A stretch of DNA of 64,000 nucleotides, taken from positions 3,038,001 to 3,102,000 of the forward strand of contig CP102272.1 of assembly GCA_025149125.1 (NCBI GenBank), written 5' to 3'. The notes under the pieces were generated by a model. It was not told the DNA's origin. It saw only the letters and a list, made by a program, of their open reading frames with translations, and did no database searches. The DNA comes from [Clostridium] asparagiforme DSM 15981 (GTDB taxonomy: Bacteria > Bacillota > Clostridia > Lachnospirales > Lachnospiraceae). The translations under genes were made by a program, and so were the position numbers. Each line of letters starts with the position of its first letter. Position 1 is the stretch's first letter. Of the stretch, positions 34,847-43,474 are shown piece after piece.

Positions 34847-34916
34847 GGGCCGTGTTCGCTAAGAATGATCTTTTAGTTTGAAAAAAGCTGTTTATCAGCA
34901 TACGAGGTGCAATACG

Positions 34917-35429
34917 ATGAAAGAAAGCATGATACAGGTGATCTGCGGACCGGGAAGAGGAAAGTCTACCGGCGCGCTTGGCCGGGGCATCAGCGCCCTG
35001 AATAAAGGCCAGTCGGTCATCATGGTGCAGTTTTTAAAAGGATCGCTGGATTTGCAAAACGCGGAGGTGATCAAACGGCTGGAACCGGAGTTCAAGCTGT
35101 TCCGCTTTGAAAAATCCTCTGTCATTTTCGACCGCCTGACGGACGAGGAGAAGAACGAGGCCTGCATCAATATCCGCAACGGCTTAAACTTCGCCAAAAA
35201 GGTGCTGGCCACCCGGGAATGCGACGTGCTGATCCTGGATGAGATTCTGGGCATTCTGGACGAGGGGATCATTTCCCTGGAGGAGCTGATCAATGTGATC
35301 GAGCAGGCCCGCCAGGTGGAGATCCGCCTGATTCTCACCGGCACGGTTTACCCTCAGGAGCTGGACGGCCGTGTGGACGAGGTTACCCGCCTTCAGACCC
35401 GCTACGAGGAAGTGAAGCCGGAAGAATAA
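34917..35429 (+). CDS. CobA/BtuR-like P-loop ATP:corrinoid adenosyltransferase
   Basis: 170-residue ATPase of the CobA/CobO/BtuR family, which attaches the adenosyl group to cobalamin. P-loop GPGRGKSTGALGRG is near residue 10 and Walker B-like DVLILDEILGILDEG near 104. ATG 34917 follows GAGGTG; an upstream in-frame ATG at 34878 lacks a site. Short family members in Clostridia may act on other substrates. No cobalamin riboswitch is seen upstream. The lysine-riboswitch promoter of dapA begins four bases after this gene's stop. Confidence 0.85.
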   Translation: MKESMIQVICGPGRGKSTGALGRGISALNKGQSVIMVQFLKGSLDLQNAEVIKRLEPEFKLFRFEKSSVIFDRLTDEEKNEACINIRNGLNFAKKVLATRECDVLILDEILGILDEGIISLEELINVIEQARQVEIRLILTGTVYPQELDGRVDEVTRLQTRYEEVKPEE

Positions 35430-35432
35430 TTG

Positions 35433-35461
35433 TTGACAAGAAAAAGGTTCAATGTTAATAT
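35433..35461 (+). promoter_or_regulatory. Sigma-A promoter of dapA
   Basis: TTGACA, 17-bp spacer, TAATAT, directly before the lysine riboswitch. Confidence 0.9.
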
Positions 35462-35476
35462 AGTACCAACAATCAT

Positions 35477-35660
35477 AGAGTAGAGGTTGCGTCAATCATC
35501 AGTAACAAGCCGGATGTGGCAGGCACAGAAGAAGGTTTGGGAAAGGGAACGACGCCGAAGAGAGGATGCGCCTGCGCGGCATGCTGCTCTGGGGATATGG
35601 CGAACAGCCATATAACTGTCATCCCGAGCGGATGGTGAGCTACCTGAAAGACGATGCGGA
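35477..35660 (+). promoter_or_regulatory. Lysine riboswitch (L-box) of dapA
   Basis: Conserved blocks in order: AGAGGTTGCG near 35483, an AGTA segment near 35501, GAAAGGGAACGACGCCGAAG near 35540, ACTGTCAT near 35617, and GAGCTACC near 35636. A terminator follows. Lysine binding should favour the terminator and lower dapA-dapB expression. Type assignment rests on these blocks and on the dapA context. Confidence 0.93.
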
Positions 35661-35680
35661 TTTATGGATCGAACGTATAA

Positions 35681-35707
35681 GGGCTGACTGACCGTCAGTC
35701 CTTTTTT
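35681..35707 (+). terminator. Riboswitch expression-platform terminator
   Basis: GGGCTGAC/GTCAGTCC stem (one wobble) with a TGACC loop and a T6 run. Confidence 0.95.
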
Positions 35708-35710
35708 GTT

Positions 35711-35826
35711 GAATGTAATGGGCCTCCGGCGCAGCCGGAGGGCGATTGCGGAATGTAATGGGCCGCAGGCGCAGTCAGCGGGCGATTGCGGAATGTAATG
35801 GGCCCCAGGCGAAGCCAGCGGGCGAG
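35711..35826. repeat. Three head-to-tail 40-bp repeat units
   Basis: Units begin at 35711, 35751 and 35791, each opening GAATGTAATGGGCC. Units 1 and 2 are exactly 40 bp and close with GGGCGATTGCG; unit 3 diverges after GGGCGA. The centre of unit 1 is a hairpin TCCGGC-GCA-GCCGGA. No spacers separate units, so it is not a CRISPR. It lies in the dapA 5' UTR after the terminator. Confidence 0.9.
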
Positions 35827-35902
35827 ACAAAAACGTTGATCCCGACATATACGGCAGAAGGGGCAAGCCCATGATTGATTCAAGAAAAAGGAGAGAAGGA
35901 TT

Positions 35903-36787
35903 ATGGCAATTTTTGAAGGAGCAGGAGTCGCGTTAGTCACCCCGTTTAAGGAGAACGGCGAGGTCAATTATGAGAAGCTGGAGGAGATCGTGGAGGAGCA
36001 GATCGCAGGGGGAACCGACGCGATCATTGCCTGCGGCACCACCGGCGAGGCGTCCACCATGTCCCACGAGGAGCATCTGGACGTGGTCCGCTATGTGTGC
36101 CAGGTGACCAAGAAGCGGATTCCCGTGATTGCAGGCACCGGCAGCAACTGCACGGAGACTGCGGTCTACCTGTCGGTTGAGGCGGAGAAGTTCGGGGCGG
36201 ACGGACTGCTGCTGGTTTCCCCCTACTACAATAAGGCCACCCAGAAGGGGCTGATCTGCCATTTCAGCGCGGTAGCGGAGGCCGTTAAGATCCCCATCCT
36301 GCTGTACAACATTCCCGGGCGCACCGGCGTGACGATCCAGCCCGAGACCATCGCCTCCCTGTGTAAGAACGTGGACAACATCGTGGGCGTCAAGGAGGCC
36401 AGCGGCAATTTCTCCGCCATGGCCACCATGATGAACCTGGCGGACGGCCGGGTGGATCTGTACTCCGGAAACGACGATCAGATCGTTCCCCTGCTGGCCC
36501 TGGGCGGCAAGGGCGTGATCTCCGTGCTGAGCAACATCGCCCCGGCTCAGACTCACGCCATCTGCCAGGCCTTCTTTGACGGGAATCCGGCTGAGAGCGC
36601 CAGACTTCAGCTGGCGGCCATCCCGCTGATCGCGGAGCTGTTCCGGGAGGTGAATCCGATCCCGGTGAAGGCCGCCATGAACCTGATGGGCAAGGGCGTA
36701 GGCCCTCTGCGCCTGCCTCTGACCGAGATGGAACCCCAGAACCAGGAGAAGCTGAGAGCCGCCATGACGGCTTACGGGCTTCTGTGA
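35903..36787 (+). CDS. dapA: 4-hydroxy-tetrahydrodipicolinate synthase
   Basis: Condenses pyruvate with aspartate semialdehyde, the first step of the lysine/DAP branch, and also feeds dipicolinate for spores. TIM-barrel of 294 residues; Schiff-base Lys in VGVKEASGNF near 163 and active-site Tyr in SPYYNKATQ. The ribosome site is AAAGGAG. Controlled by the lysine riboswitch; followed 28 bases later by dapB. Confidence 0.98.
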   Translation: MAIFEGAGVALVTPFKENGEVNYEKLEEIVEEQIAGGTDAIIACGTTGEASTMSHEEHLDVVRYVCQVTKKRIPVIAGTGSNCTETAVYLSVEAEKFGADGLLLVSPYYNKATQKGLICHFSAVAEAVKIPILLYNIPGRTGVTIQPETIASLCKNVDNIVGVKEASGNFSAMATMMNLADGRVDLYSGNDDQIVPLLALGGKGVISVLSNIAPAQTHAICQAFFDGNPAESARLQLAAIPLIAELFREVNPIPVKAAMNLMGKGVGPLRLPLTEMEPQNQEKLRAAMTAYGLL

Positions 36788-36815
36788 AGCGACGAGAGGG
36801 CGGAGGAAGAAGCAT

Positions 36816-37574
36816 ATGGTAAGAGTGATAATGCATGGGTGTAACGGCGCCATGGGACGGGTGATCACCGGCCTGGCCGCCGAGGATCAGGAACTTGAAA
36901 TTGTGGCGGGCATCGATGTGAACCCCGGCCCGGACCAGGGCTATCCGGTGTTCCCCTCCCTGAATGACTGTGATGTGCAGGCGGACGTGGTGGTGGATTT
37001 CGCCTCCGCGAAGGCGGTGGACGGACTTCTGGACTACTGTGAGGCCCACGGTATGCCCCTGGTGCTGTGCACCACCGGGCTGTCGGAGGAACAGATTCTC
37101 CGCGTGGGAGCGGCGGCTGAGAAAACGGCGATTCTGCGCTCCGCCAACATGTCCCTGGGCGTGAACCTGCTGATGAAGCTGGTGCAGGATGCGGTCAGAG
37201 TGCTGGCGGGGACTGGTTTTGACATTGAGATTGTGGAAAAACACCACCGGCGGAAAAAGGACGCTCCCAGCGGGACCGCTCTGGCTCTGGCCGATTCCAT
37301 CAACACCGCGATGGAGGACAAATACCGCTACACCTATGACCGCAGCGACAGAAGCGCGCCCAGGGATCCCGGGGAGATCGGCATCTCGGCGGTCCGGGGC
37401 GGCACCATTGTGGGCGAGCACGACGTGATTTTTGCGGGCACCGACGAGGTGATCACCTTCAGCCACACGGCGTACTCCCGGGCGATTTTCGCCAAGGGCG
37501 CCCTGTCCGCGGCTAAGTTTCTGGCCGGCAAGGGGCCGGGGCTGTACGATATGGCGGATGTGGTCGGCCTGTAG
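36816..37574 (+). CDS. dapB: 4-hydroxy-tetrahydrodipicolinate reductase
   Basis: Second enzyme of the DAP branch: NAD(P)H-dependent reduction. N-terminal Rossmann HGCNGAMGRVI and catalytic-domain signature EKHHRRKKDAPSGTAL near 140. 252 residues, normal. GGAGGAAG ribosome site. In operon with dapA. Confidence 0.98.
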   Translation: MVRVIMHGCNGAMGRVITGLAAEDQELEIVAGIDVNPGPDQGYPVFPSLNDCDVQADVVVDFASAKAVDGLLDYCEAHGMPLVLCTTGLSEEQILRVGAAAEKTAILRSANMSLGVNLLMKLVQDAVRVLAGTGFDIEIVEKHHRRKKDAPSGTALALADSINTAMEDKYRYTYDRSDRSAPRDPGEIGISAVRGGTIVGEHDVIFAGTDEVITFSHTAYSRAIFAKGALSAAKFLAGKGPGLYDMADVVGL

Positions 37575-37700
37575 CAGGGCATGAAGCTCCGACAGACCCG
37601 ATAACGGCTGTTTCCAATCAAAAAATTAGAAAATATTTCCACCATAATCCATTCTCCCGACGCACATAATAAGGGTAGAAATCGAAAGGAGAATGCGATT

Positions 37701-38039
37701 ATGAAAAAAATCAGACCTATTATTTTCACAATGCTGCTGATCGCTATGGTGATGACCGCCACAGCCTGCGGCAGCTCCAATAACAATTCCGGCCAGTCCA
37801 GCACCAGCACCAGCCAGTCCGCTACCCAGCAGTCCGGCACTGCCGCTCAGGAAACCAGCCGGGTAGGCGAGTCCGGTTCCGCTGCCGTTGACGGCACCTC
37901 GGAGGACGGCGGGATCATCGACGGCGTTGTCAACGATATTGAAAAAGGTGCCGACGACGTGAGAAACGGCATGGACGACATGGAGTCCACCAGTGCCGGC
38001 GACAATGCGAACACCTCCAGCAATGGAGCCAATGAATAA
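37701..38039 (+). CDS. Small Ser/Thr/Gly-rich lipoprotein
   Basis: Signal peptide with lipobox: MKKIRPIIFTMLLIAMVMTATAC, lipid Cys near residue 23. The mature part is low-complexity, Ser/Gln/Thr-rich (25-60) then acidic (60-112). There is no domain. Ribosome site AAAGGAG. A strong terminator follows. The function is unknown; it is probably a surface-exposed lipoprotein. Confidence 0.85.
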   Translation: MKKIRPIIFTMLLIAMVMTATACGSSNNNSGQSSTSTSQSATQQSGTAAQETSRVGESGSAAVDGTSEDGGIIDGVVNDIEKGADDVRNGMDDMESTSAGDNANTSSNGANE

Positions 38040-38058
38040 GCTGGTTTCAGATGTACGC

Positions 38059-38097
38059 GGACCTTTGCTCCTGTTAGCGGGAGCGAAGGTCCATTTT
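38059..38097 (+). terminator. Terminator of the lipoprotein gene
   Basis: 13-bp stem GGACCTTTGCTCC/GGAGCGAAGGTCC (one wobble), then ATTTT. Confidence 0.88.
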
Positions 38098-38154
38098 CTG
38101 CTTGTGCCCGAGGCGTCCTTCCGCTATAATGGGGGTGTGGCGGGAGGAGATCGG

Positions 38155-38481
38155 ATGATGATAACTGCGACGGTTTATGGAATGCAGCGGAGAAGGTGGC
38201 GCAGGGCAGAGGTGCGCCGGTGGAAAGAGGACCAAAGCCGGGGGCTTTGGCGCAGGAGTCTCTCCCTGCTGTTTAAATTTTGTCTGCTGGCCGCCCTTTT
38301 GGCGGAGACCTGTTGGTTCGCCGCTTCCTTCATCACGGTGGAGCGGGTGGAAGAAACGCAGGGGATTTACAAGACCGATCCGGGGCCGGAGAGAACCGGG
38401 CGGGGCATCCGCCTGCGGTTGGATGACGGGGCGGTGAGCCTCTTTGAGGTGGAAGAGCGGGCGGTTTTCGGGAGTGATTAG
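38155..38481 (+). CDS. Small single-pass membrane protein (108 aa), unknown
   Basis: ATG 38155 follows GGGAGGAG, and a TATAAT box sits near 38125. The N-terminus is Arg-rich (RRRWRRAEVRRW), then one membrane helix near residues 38-60 (LLFKFCLLAALLAETCWFAASFI). An acidic outside or inside tail of 45 residues follows. A longer upstream frame to 37993 runs through the preceding gene and terminator and is rejected. Codon use is similar to its neighbours. No family recognised. Confidence 0.6.
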   Translation: MMITATVYGMQRRRWRRAEVRRWKEDQSRGLWRRSLSLLFKFCLLAALLAETCWFAASFITVERVEETQGIYKTDPGPERTGRGIRLRLDDGAVSLFEVEERAVFGSD

Positions 38482-38525
38482 CTTTCGTGTATACAATTCA
38501 TTAGGAATTTTAATGATTGTCCGGC

Positions 38526-38554
38526 TTGTATTCACTGTGGGATTGTATTATAAT
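38526..38554 (+). promoter_or_regulatory. Promoter of the purC-purF-purB genes
   Basis: TTGTAT, 17-bp spacer, TATAAT. The -10 is perfect, the -35 weak. No purine riboswitch is seen between it and purC. Confidence 0.6.
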
Positions 38555-38631
38555 TTCTACTGAAAAGGCGCTCTTTTATAGCGTCAACTTATAAGTTAAT
38601 GGAATACATAGAAAAGGACAGGTGGATACCC

Positions 38632-39339
38632 ATGGAAAAGAAAGAGATGCTTTACGAGGGAAAGGCTAAGAAGGTCTACACAACGGAGGATCCGGATGTA
38701 TTAATCGTTTCCTACAAGGATGACGCGACCGCGTTCAACGGACTGAAAAAGGGAACCATCGTCGGCAAGGGTGCAATCAATAACCGCATGACCAATTTCA
38801 TTTTCAAGAAGCTGGAGGCCCAGGGCGTGCCGACCCACCTGGTTGAGGAATTAAATGACCGCGAGACCGCTGTTAAGAAGGTTGAGATCGTTCCCCTTGA
38901 GGTGATCATCCGCAACTACTCCGCAGGCAGCTTCGCCAAGAAGATGGGAATGGAGGAGGGCGTGAAGTTCAAATGCCCCACCCTGGAGTTCAGCTACAAG
39001 AACGACGATCTGGGCGATCCCTTCATCAACAGCTACTACGCGCTGGCTTTGGAACTGGCAACCCAGGAGGAAATCGATGACATCACCAAGTACGCCTTCA
39101 AGGTAAACGAGGTGCTTCAGCAGTATTTTGACGCCTTAAACATCGATCTGATCGACTTCAAGATCGAGTTCGGCCGCTACCACGGCAAGGTCATTCTGGC
39201 GGATGAGATTTCCCCGGATACCTGCCGTCTGTGGGACAAGGACACCCACGAAAAGCTGGACAAGGACCGCTTCAGAAGAGATTTGGGCGGGGTTGAGGAC
39301 GCTTATGAGGAAGTGTTCCGCAGACTGGGAATCCAGTAA
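38632..39339 (+). CDS. purC: SAICAR synthase
   Basis: Phosphoribosylaminoimidazole-succinocarboxamide synthase, eighth step of de novo purine synthesis. Begins [44 protein letters not shown] near 190. 235 residues, normal. ATG 38632 has AGGTGG six bases upstream; the upstream ATG 38599 lacks a site. First of the purC-purF-purB run. Confidence 0.98.
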   Translation: [235 protein letters not shown]

Positions 39340-39425
39340 AAATTGTATAATGAAAAGACCCATTCCCCCCTGTCGGACCGGCAGAGGGGATTAACCAATC
39401 CTACAGGCAGAAAGGACACGACCGG

Positions 39426-40868
39426 ATGAACGAGCTGGATTTTGACATTGGAGGGGACAAGCTGCGGGAAGAATGCGGGGTTTTCGGAATCTACGACCTG
39501 GATGGCGCAGACGTGGCATCGACCATCTATTACGGGCTTTTCGCCCTGCAGCACAGGGGGCAGGAGAGCTGCGGCATCGCAGTCAGCGATACGGAGGGAC
39601 CCAAGGGGAAGGTTTCCGCATACAAGGGAATGGGGCTTTGCAATGAAGTGTTTGAGACGGAGCATCTGGAGCGGATGCACGGAAATATCGGGGTGGGCCA
39701 CGTGCGCTACTCCACTGCGGGCAGCAGCACCCGTGAGAACGCCCAGCCGCTGGTGCTCAACTACGTGAAGGGCACCCTGGGGCTGGCCCACAACGGCAAT
39801 CTGGTGAACGCGCCCCAGCTGCGGAAGGAGCTGGAGTACACCGGAGCCATTTTCCAGACCACCATTGACTCCGAGGTGATCGCCTACCACATCGCCAGGG
39901 CGCGCATCGGCACCCCCAATGTGGAGAGCGCGGTGGCCGCCGCCATGAAAAAACTCTCAGGGGCTTACTCCCTGGTGATTATGAGCCCAAGAAAGCTGAT
40001 CGGGGCCCGGGATCCTTACGGCTTCAAGCCCCTGTGCATCGGCAGGCGGGACAACGCCTATATCCTGGCCTCCGAGACCTGCGCCCTGGAGACCATCGGC
40101 GCGGAGTTTGTCCGGGATGTGGAGCCGGGCGAGATCGTGGCCATCACCCGGGAGGGCATCGCCTCCAACCGGGAAATGTGCCTGCCGGATCCGGACAGAG
40201 AGGCCCGCTGCGTGTTTGAGTACATCTATTTCTCACGGCCGGACAGCGCCTTTGACGGCGTGGGCGTGTATCGGGCCCGGCTGCAGGCCGGACGCTTCCT
40301 CGCCATGGATTCGCCGGTGGAGGCGGATTTGGTGGTGGGTGTGCCGGAGTCCGGAAATGCGGCGGCCCTGGGTTATTCCATGGAGTCCGGGATTCCATAC
40401 GGCACCGCCTTTGTGAAGAATTCCTATGTGGGCCGGACGTTTATCAAACCCAAGCAGAGCAGCCGGGAGTCCGCGGTTCGGGTAAAGCTCAATGTGCTAA
40501 AGGAGGCGGTGGCCGGAAAGCGGGTGATCATGATCGACGATTCCATTGTCCGGGGCACCACCAGCGCCCTGATCGTGCACATGCTGCGGGATGCCGGGGC
40601 GAAGGAGGTGCATGTGAAAGTCAGTGCGCCGCCTTTCCTGCACCCCTGCTACTTTGGAACCGATATCCCGGACGAGGACCAGCTCATCGCCCACGGACGC
40701 TCTGTGGAGGAGATCCGGCGGCTTATCGGCGCGGATTCCCTGGCTTATCTGCGGATGGAGCGGCTTAAGGAGATGGCCGGGGGAAAGCCCATCTGCACCG
40801 CCTGTTTCAGCGGAATCTATCCCATCGAGCCGCCCAGGGAGGACATCCGGGGAAACTACGAGCGGTGA
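39426..40868 (+). CDS. purF: Amidophosphoribosyltransferase
   Basis: First committed step of purine synthesis: PRPP + glutamine to phosphoribosylamine. A 16-residue propeptide precedes Cys17 (EECGVFG), the glutaminase nucleophile. PRPP motif VIMIDDSIVRGTTSA is near 365. C-terminal Cys (HPCYFG; PICTACF) plus RCVFEYIYFSRPDS are the ligands expected for the Bacillus-type [4Fe-4S] form. 480 residues. RBS AAAGGA. Located 87 bases after purC. Confidence 0.97.
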   Translation: MNELDFDIGGDKLREECGVFGIYDLDGADVASTIYYGLFALQHRGQESCGIAVSDTEGPKGKVSAYKGMGLCNEVFETEHLERMHGNIGVGHVRYSTAGSSTRENAQPLVLNYVKGTLGLAHNGNLVNAPQLRKELEYTGAIFQTTIDSEVIAYHIARARIGTPNVESAVAAAMKKLSGAYSLVIMSPRKLIGARDPYGFKPLCIGRRDNAYILASETCALETIGAEFVRDVEPGEIVAITREGIASNREMCLPDPDREARCVFEYIYFSRPDSAFDGVGVYRARLQAGRFLAMDSPVEADLVVGVPESGNAAALGYSMESGIPYGTAFVKNSYVGRTFIKPKQSSRESAVRVKLNVLKEAVAGKRVIMIDDSIVRGTTSALIVHMLRDAGAKEVHVKVSAPPFLHPCYFGTDIPDEDQLIAHGRSVEEIRRLIGADSLAYLRMERLKEMAGGKPICTACFSGIYPIEPPREDIRGNYER

Positions 40869-40990
40869 GGAGTCGCCTCCACGGGGCTGTTCCTGGGGAC
40901 GTGTGAACATAAGAGAGAATCAGGACCGGCGGCGGGACAGCAAACCCGCGCCGCGCCGGCCGGAAAATAGAAGAGAGGACGAACTATCCC

Positions 40991-42427
40991 ATGAGTGAAT
41001 ACAACAAATATGTAAGCCCGCTGTCCGAGCGCTACGCCAGCAAGGAGATGCAGTACATTTTCTCGCCGGACAAGAAGTTCAAGACCTGGAGAAAGCTGTG
41101 GATCGCCCTGGCCGAGACCGAGCGGGAGCTGGGCCTTTCCATTACCCAGGAGCAGATCGACGAGCTGAAGGCCCACGCGGAGGAGATCAACTACGAGGTG
41201 GCCATTGCCAGGGAGAAGGAAGTGCGTCACGACGTGATGAGCCATGTGTACGCCTACGGCGTACAGTGCCCGGCGGCCAAGGGGATCATCCATCTGGGCG
41301 CGACCTCCTGCTATGTGGGGGACAACACGGACCTGATCGTCATGACCGAGGCCTTAAAGCTGGTGCGCAGCAAGCTGATCAACGTGATCGCCGAGCTGGC
41401 CAAATTCGCGGATCGGTACAAGGCTCAGCCCACTCTGGCGTTCACCCATTTCCAGCCGGCCCAGCCCACCACGGTGGGAAAGCGGGCCACTCTGTGGATG
41501 ATGGAGCTGAAGCTGGATCTGGACGATCTGGACTACCTTATCGGTTCCATGCGTCTTTTGGGCTCCAAGGGAACCACCGGCACCCAGGCCAGCTTCCTGG
41601 AGCTTTTTGACGGCGACCATGAGAAATGCCGCCGTCTGGACCAGCGAATCGCTGAGAAGATGGGCTTTTCCGGCTGCTACCCGGTATCCGGCCAGACCTA
41701 TTCCCGCAAGGTGGACAGCAGAGTCTTGAGCGTTCTCGCGGGTATCGCCCAGAGCGCCCACAAATTCTCCAACGACGTGCGGCTTTTGCAGCACTTAAAA
41801 GAGGTGGAGGAGCCTTTTGAGAAGAAACAGATCGGCTCCTCGGCCATGGCCTACAAGCGCAACCCCATGCGCAGCGAGCGCATCGCCTCCCTGGCCAATT
41901 ATGTGATGAGCGATATGATGAACCCCATGCTGGTGGCCTCCACCCAGTGGTTCGAGCGGACCCTGGATGACTCCGCCAACAAGCGACTGTCCGTGCCGGA
42001 AGGATTTCTGGCGGTGGACGGCATCCTGGATTTGTACTTAAACGTGGTGGACGGCCTGGTGGTGTACCCCAAGGTGATTGAGAAACACATGATGGCGGAG
42101 CTGCCGTTTATGGCCACCGAGAACATCATGATGGACGCGGTGAAAGCCGGCGGCGACCGCCAGGAACTGCACGAGCGTATCCGCGAGCTGTCTATGGAGG
42201 CGGGGCGGAACGTGAAAGAGAACGGGCTGGACAACAATCTGCTGGAGCTGATTGCCGCGGACCCGGCCTTCGGCCTGTCCTTAGATGAGCTGAAGCAGAC
42301 GATGGATCCCTCTCGCTACGTGGGACGCGCGCCCCGGCAGGTGGAGGAGTTCTTAAGCGAGGTGATCAATCCGCTGCTGGAGGAGAACCGCGGCCTTCTG
42401 GGGATGACCGCGCAGATTAACGTATAA
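40991..42427 (+). CDS. purB: Adenylosuccinate lyase
   Basis: Fumarase/aspartase-superfamily enzyme that cleaves SAICAR and adenylosuccinate. Signature GSSAMAYKRNPMRSERI near 280 and HLGATSCYVGDN near 98. 478 residues, normal. AGAGAGGA ribosome site. Third in the purine run; purA is about 2.6 kb downstream, behind a LysR/MATE pair. Confidence 0.97.
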   Translation: MSEYNKYVSPLSERYASKEMQYIFSPDKKFKTWRKLWIALAETERELGLSITQEQIDELKAHAEEINYEVAIAREKEVRHDVMSHVYAYGVQCPAAKGIIHLGATSCYVGDNTDLIVMTEALKLVRSKLINVIAELAKFADRYKAQPTLAFTHFQPAQPTTVGKRATLWMMELKLDLDDLDYLIGSMRLLGSKGTTGTQASFLELFDGDHEKCRRLDQRIAEKMGFSGCYPVSGQTYSRKVDSRVLSVLAGIAQSAHKFSNDVRLLQHLKEVEEPFEKKQIGSSAMAYKRNPMRSERIASLANYVMSDMMNPMLVASTQWFERTLDDSANKRLSVPEGFLAVDGILDLYLNVVDGLVVYPKVIEKHMMAELPFMATENIMMDAVKAGGDRQELHERIRELSMEAGRNVKENGLDNNLLELIAADPAFGLSLDELKQTMDPSRYVGRAPRQVEEFLSEVINPLLEENRGLLGMTAQINV

Positions 42428-42449
42428 AAAACGTGACAGAAATACAGCC

Positions 42450-42481
42450 AAAGGGCGTTCCGGTTTTGACGGGGCGCCCTT
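42450..42481 (+). terminator. Possible terminator after purB
   Basis: AAGGGCG ... CGCCCTT stem, few T after it. Weak candidate. Confidence 0.45.
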
Positions 42482-42544
42482 ACCTGTGGTATGATGGGAA
42501 ATATGGCGTGAGAGCGGAGGAACGAAGGATCGGGGGAAATGGCG

Positions 42545-43474
42545 ATGACCATTAATTTTGAGTATTACAAGGTGTTTTACTATGTGAGCCGCTACGGCAG
42601 CCTGACCGCGGCGGCAAAGGAGTTGTGTATCTCCCAGCCCGCGGTGAGCCAGGCGGTGCGGCAGCTGGAGAAGGAGGCGGGTACGCGCCTGTTTTCCCGC
42701 ACCTCCAAGGGCGTTTTGCTGACCCGGGAGGGGGAACTTTTGTACCGCTATGTGAAGAGCGGGGTGGAGAGCCTGCTGGAGGGGCAGCGGATGTTGGAGC
42801 GGATGCTGGGCATGGACATGGGCGAAGTGCGCATCGGGGCCAGCGATATGACCCTCCAGTTTTTTCTGCTCCCGTTTTTAGAACAGTTCCACCAGCAGTT
42901 TCCCAACATCAAGGTCAATGTCTCCAACGCGCCCACGCCGGAGACCATCGAGAGCCTGACCGAGGGGAGAATTGATTTCGGCGTGGTCACCACGCCCGTT
43001 GAGGCGGGAAAGGGGATCCGGCAGATTCCGGTGATGCCGTTTCGCAACGTGTTTATCGCGGGCAAGCGCTTCGGGTACCTGAAGGGAAAGGAGCTGGATT
43101 ACACGGTGCTGTCCGGTCTTCCCTGCATTTTTCTGGAAAAAAATACCAGCACCAGGACCTTCATGGACCGGTTTCTGGAAGAACATTCCATCCGTCTGAC
43201 GCCGGAGTTCGAGCTGGCCATCAGCGACATGGTGGTCCAGTTTGCCAAGCGCAACATGGGGGTGGGCTGCGTGATGGAGGGATTCGCCAGGGAAGCCCTG
43301 GAACGGGGGGAAGTGTTCGAGCTGAAATTCCGCCGGGAGATGCCCCAGAGGCAGATCTGCGTGGTGACCGGGGATGAAAATCTGATCTCCCTGGCCGGGC
43401 GGAGCCTGTTTCAGATGATCACCGGGGGAGAGCAGAGGAAATACGGGAATGATACAGAGGAGAATGGGAAATGA
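42545..43474 (+). CDS. LysR-family transcriptional regulator
   Basis: N-terminal helix-turn-helix (YYVSRYGSLTAAAKELCISQ) and a C-terminal substrate-binding domain (about 90-300). Typical 309 residues. ATG 42545 is 8 bases after GGGGG; ATG 42539 is too close. Stop overlaps the start of the MATE gene by four bases, so the regulator and exporter are co-translated. The inducer is unknown. Confidence 0.92.
   Translation: MTINFEYYKVFYYVSRYGSLTAAAKELCISQPAVSQAVRQLEKEAGTRLFSRTSKGVLLTREGELLYRYVKSGVESLLEGQRMLERMLGMDMGEVRIGASDMTLQFFLLPFLEQFHQQFPNIKVNVSNAPTPETIESLTEGRIDFGVVTTPVEAGKGIRQIPVMPFRNVFIAGKRFGYLKGKELDYTVLSGLPCIFLEKNTSTRTFMDRFLEEHSIRLTPEFELAISDMVVQFAKRNMGVGCVMEGFAREALERGEVFELKFRREMPQRQICVVTGDENLISLAGRSLFQMITGGEQRKYGNDTEENGK

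Noticed and set aside
34725-34916. Cobalamin riboswitch ahead of the CobA/BtuR-like gene
   Set aside because: The leader is too short and lacks the B12 box.
35711-35826. Possible CRISPR array
   Set aside because: The units are contiguous with no spacers and no cas genes are in the window.
37993-38154. Upstream extension of the 38155-38481 frame
   Set aside because: It overlaps the lipoprotein gene and crosses its terminator; the ribosome site supports ATG 38155.
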